A stretch of 64,000 bases of DNA from JADKIH01 sp031367345 (GTDB taxonomy: Bacteria; Bacteroidota; Bacteroidia; AKYH767-A; 2013-40CM-41-45), in contig JANLPR010000025.1 in assembly GCA_031367345.1 (NCBI GenBank), positions 4,493 through 68,492 on the forward strand, in the 5' to 3' direction. The position numbers and the translations under genes are program-made. Below the pieces are notes generated by a model. That model searched no databases, had not been told where the DNA came from, and saw nothing but the letters and a program-made list of their open reading frames with translations. Each line of letters opens with the position of its first letter. Position 1 is the stretch's first letter. Positions 62,393 to 64,000 of this stretch are shown here, in pieces.

Positions 62393-64000
62393 CTACTCTC
62401 CTTTTACGAATTGGGCAGAGGCAATTTGGTCTTTAACAACGACTCTAATAAAATATAATCCTTTTGGTAGTTGTTCAATATTCAAATCAATATTTTTCTG
62501 AGTAGACTTTTCTATTTTCGTCAACACACTTTCCCCAAGCGAATTAATCACTTCTATCGTTTTATTAAACGATGAGTATTTATTATCAATTGAAATTTTT
62601 AAATAGCCAGTAGTCGGGTTTGGGAATAAACTAAAACTAAAATCACTTATCGGATTTATTCGTGTAGGAAGCAAAACCTGTGTAAATACTGTATTTGTTA
62701 TTACAGGTTGATTAAAATCAAAATAAATTCTTGCAGTATTTTCTACCAAATCTCCATTAACAAGATTGGCATATGGCTTTACTTTAAAATGTACATAGCC
62801 ATGACTCATCGACTCATTAGCATTACTATCAGCCAACTGAATATTTGAAAATGTAAATGCCAACAACCTGTTGAGAGGTTGGTAATCGATTGTAGCAGGA
62901 TGACTTGAATTTACAAAACTGAAAGAAGACATATTTATTAAAGCAGATATTGTATCTCTAACAACAACAGTAAATGCTGTATCGTTTCCTGTGTTTTGAA
63001 AACGAATGATATAGTCTAAATAAGGAAGATTACTCAATTGATCGGTATACAATTTATCGATTGACACAGCTTTATCATTCGGATCAAATGAACCGGTAAC
63101 ATTCGCTGTCCATGAGGATACATTATTTGAAAGATCACTATCAGTAAAAGTGAATGTCGGATAAATTGAAGCTTGCGTAAAAACAGTTGAACCAATAAAA
63201 GCATTTACATCCACAGTAGTCGAAATCGTGATTGTTTGAGGTTGCTGTGGAGAATAGTTTATACCAAACCAAATTAATGTATCACCATTAATTGAATCGG
63301 GAGGAATTGATGCGGAAGTGAAAATTAGAAATGGATCTAGAACAACCGTAATTGTTCCGGTCGCAGAATCGGTTCCAACATTATTAATTGTAAGTAAATA
63401 ATCAACCGGAAAGCCGGGACGAAATCGATTGAGCGGGATCAAACTAACAGAAAGATCATAATATCCCGGACTTGCAATAGCAGTAAAATCGTTGAGTGAA
63501 TCAACTCCTCCTATTCCTGAAAAATTAACTGTGCGCGACGCAGGAAGTAAAATATGATAATTAAGTGGAGCTGCACTAACAGTAAACGTACCGGTATCTA
63601 TTGTGTTAATTTGATAATTTCCATTTTGATCGGTGAAGCCAATTAATCCTGCGATGCTATCTTGGACAATGTGATTTGTTACAGGAAAATCTCCTGCATC
63701 ATAAACAAGATTATTATTATTATCAAAATAAACTTTTCCTGTAATAGAATTATAAGCAGTAGTTAATTTTAGAATTGAGAAATCCCATCCACCTGCATTA
63801 GTCGACATATCAAAGTTAGTCGATTTAGAACTTCCAGCCAATAAATAATCACCATTCCCATCAGCAATGATCGACATTCCCCAATCAGTCTGGCTTCCAC
63901 CAAAGGTATTTGAGTACTCCAAACTTCCTGATGAATTTACTTTCATCACACTAAAATCTAACAAACCATAATTATGTGTAAAATCTCCATCATAAGAATT
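62393..64000 (-). CDS. T9SS type A cargo protein, N-terminus beyond the window
   Basis: At least 535 residues are visible, and the frame is open to the right edge, so the gene is 5'-partial. The visible part opens with a repeat of the SBBP/beta-propeller kind (LDFSVMKVNSSGSLEYSNTF, WGMSIIADGNGDYLLAGSS). A SdrD-B-like carrier domain follows (ITGKVYFDNNNNLVYDAGDF). Next comes a DUF11/DUF7619-type pair (DLSVSLIPLNRFRPGFPVDY; SFDPNDKAVSIDKLY, IIRFQNTGNDTAFTVVVRDT, ARIYFDFNQPVITNTV). The C-terminus is a type A sorting domain (FSFSLFPNPTTGYLKISID, LPKGLYFIRVVVKDQ, ending AQFVKGE). It is a secreted, probably surface-bound protein of unknown target. Confidence 0.88.
   Translation of the reverse strand, partial: NSYDGDFTHNYGLLDFSVMKVNSSGSLEYSNTFGGSQTDWGMSIIADGNGDYLLAGSSKSTNFDMSTNAGGWDFSILKLTTAYNSITGKVYFDNNNNLVYDAGDFPVTNHIVQDSIAGLIGFTDQNGNYQINTIDTGTFTVSAAPLNYHILLPASRTVNFSGIGGVDSLNDFTAIASPGYYDLSVSLIPLNRFRPGFPVDYLLTINNVGTDSATGTITVVLDPFLIFTSASIPPDSINGDTLIWFGINYSPQQPQTITISTTVDVNAFIGSTVFTQASIYPTFTFTDSDLSNNVSSWTANVTGSFDPNDKAVSIDKLYTDQLSNLPYLDYIIRFQNTGNDTAFTVVVRDTISALINMSSFSFVNSSHPATIDYQPLNRLLAFTFSNIQLADSNANESMSHGYVHFKVKPYANLVNGDLVENTARIYFDFNQPVITNTVFTQVLLPTRINPISDFSFSLFPNPTTGYLKISIDNKYSSFNKTIEVINSLGESVLTKIEKSTQKNIDLNIEQLPKGLYFIRVVVKDQIASAQFVKGE

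Overview
The window is chromosomal DNA from a member of the Bacteroidota, AT-rich and probably from an environmental, non-model lineage. Four things support this. There are type IX secretion (T9SS) components (PorQ, two-gene PorP/OmpA set) together with many cargo proteins carrying type A or type B C-terminal sorting domains. Giant proteins are built of SprB repeats. Promoters have the Bacteroidota form TTTG-N18/19-TAnnTTTG, seen clearly before tRNA-Ser, the MFS gene and cphA. Starts lack Shine-Dalgarno sequences. The genus cannot be named from the sequence alone.

Layout. 1-2.5 kb: intergenic repeats, a CoA-binding protein, an MFS transporter, tRNA-Ser(UGA) and a 14-bp tandem repeat array. 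2.5-11 kb: a secreted protein of unknown function, two family 2 glycosyltransferases, a GWxTD protein and a cytosolic TPR hybrid histidine kinase. 11-17.2 kb (minus strand): rnz, a T9SS cargo gene and a STAS protein in one tight unit; pyrR-pyrB; a DinB-like protein; rpsA. 17.2-19.7 kb: a decayed beta-helix gene followed by a T9SS cargo gene that is partly duplicated in tandem (1,554-bp offset) and has lost the end of its sorting signal by a nonsense change. 19.7-22.6 kb: ispH, cmk and porQ. 22.8-29.2 kb: uvrA, a LOG-family nucleotide hydrolase and two envelope proteins.

29.5-40.3 kb is the most interesting block. A hybrid histidine kinase and a single-domain response regulator precede four tightly spaced genes: a TPR plus outer-membrane barrel protein (YaiO type), a CotH-fold kinase, a membrane-anchored HEAT-repeat protein and a processive family 2 glycosyltransferase. 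An unknown signal-anchored protein lies opposite, and an NtrC-type regulator without a DNA-binding domain and with an altered GAFTGA loop follows. I read this as a possible compact, phosphorelay-controlled exopolysaccharide synthesis and export system. That reading is inference.

40.4-45.5 kb: a small membrane protein and two T9SS cargo proteins with long basic N-termini. 45.5-58.2 kb: two giant SprB-repeat surface proteins (17 and 7 repeats by my reading) flanking a PorP/SprF-family protein and an OmpA/PD40 lipoprotein, a gliding- or adhesin-type locus. 58.5-62.2 kb: divergent cyanophycin synthetase and cyanophycinase, a complete nitrogen-storage pair. 62.4 kb to the right edge: a T9SS cargo gene cut by the window end. 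I saw no rRNA genes, insertion sequences, prophage or CRISPR array.
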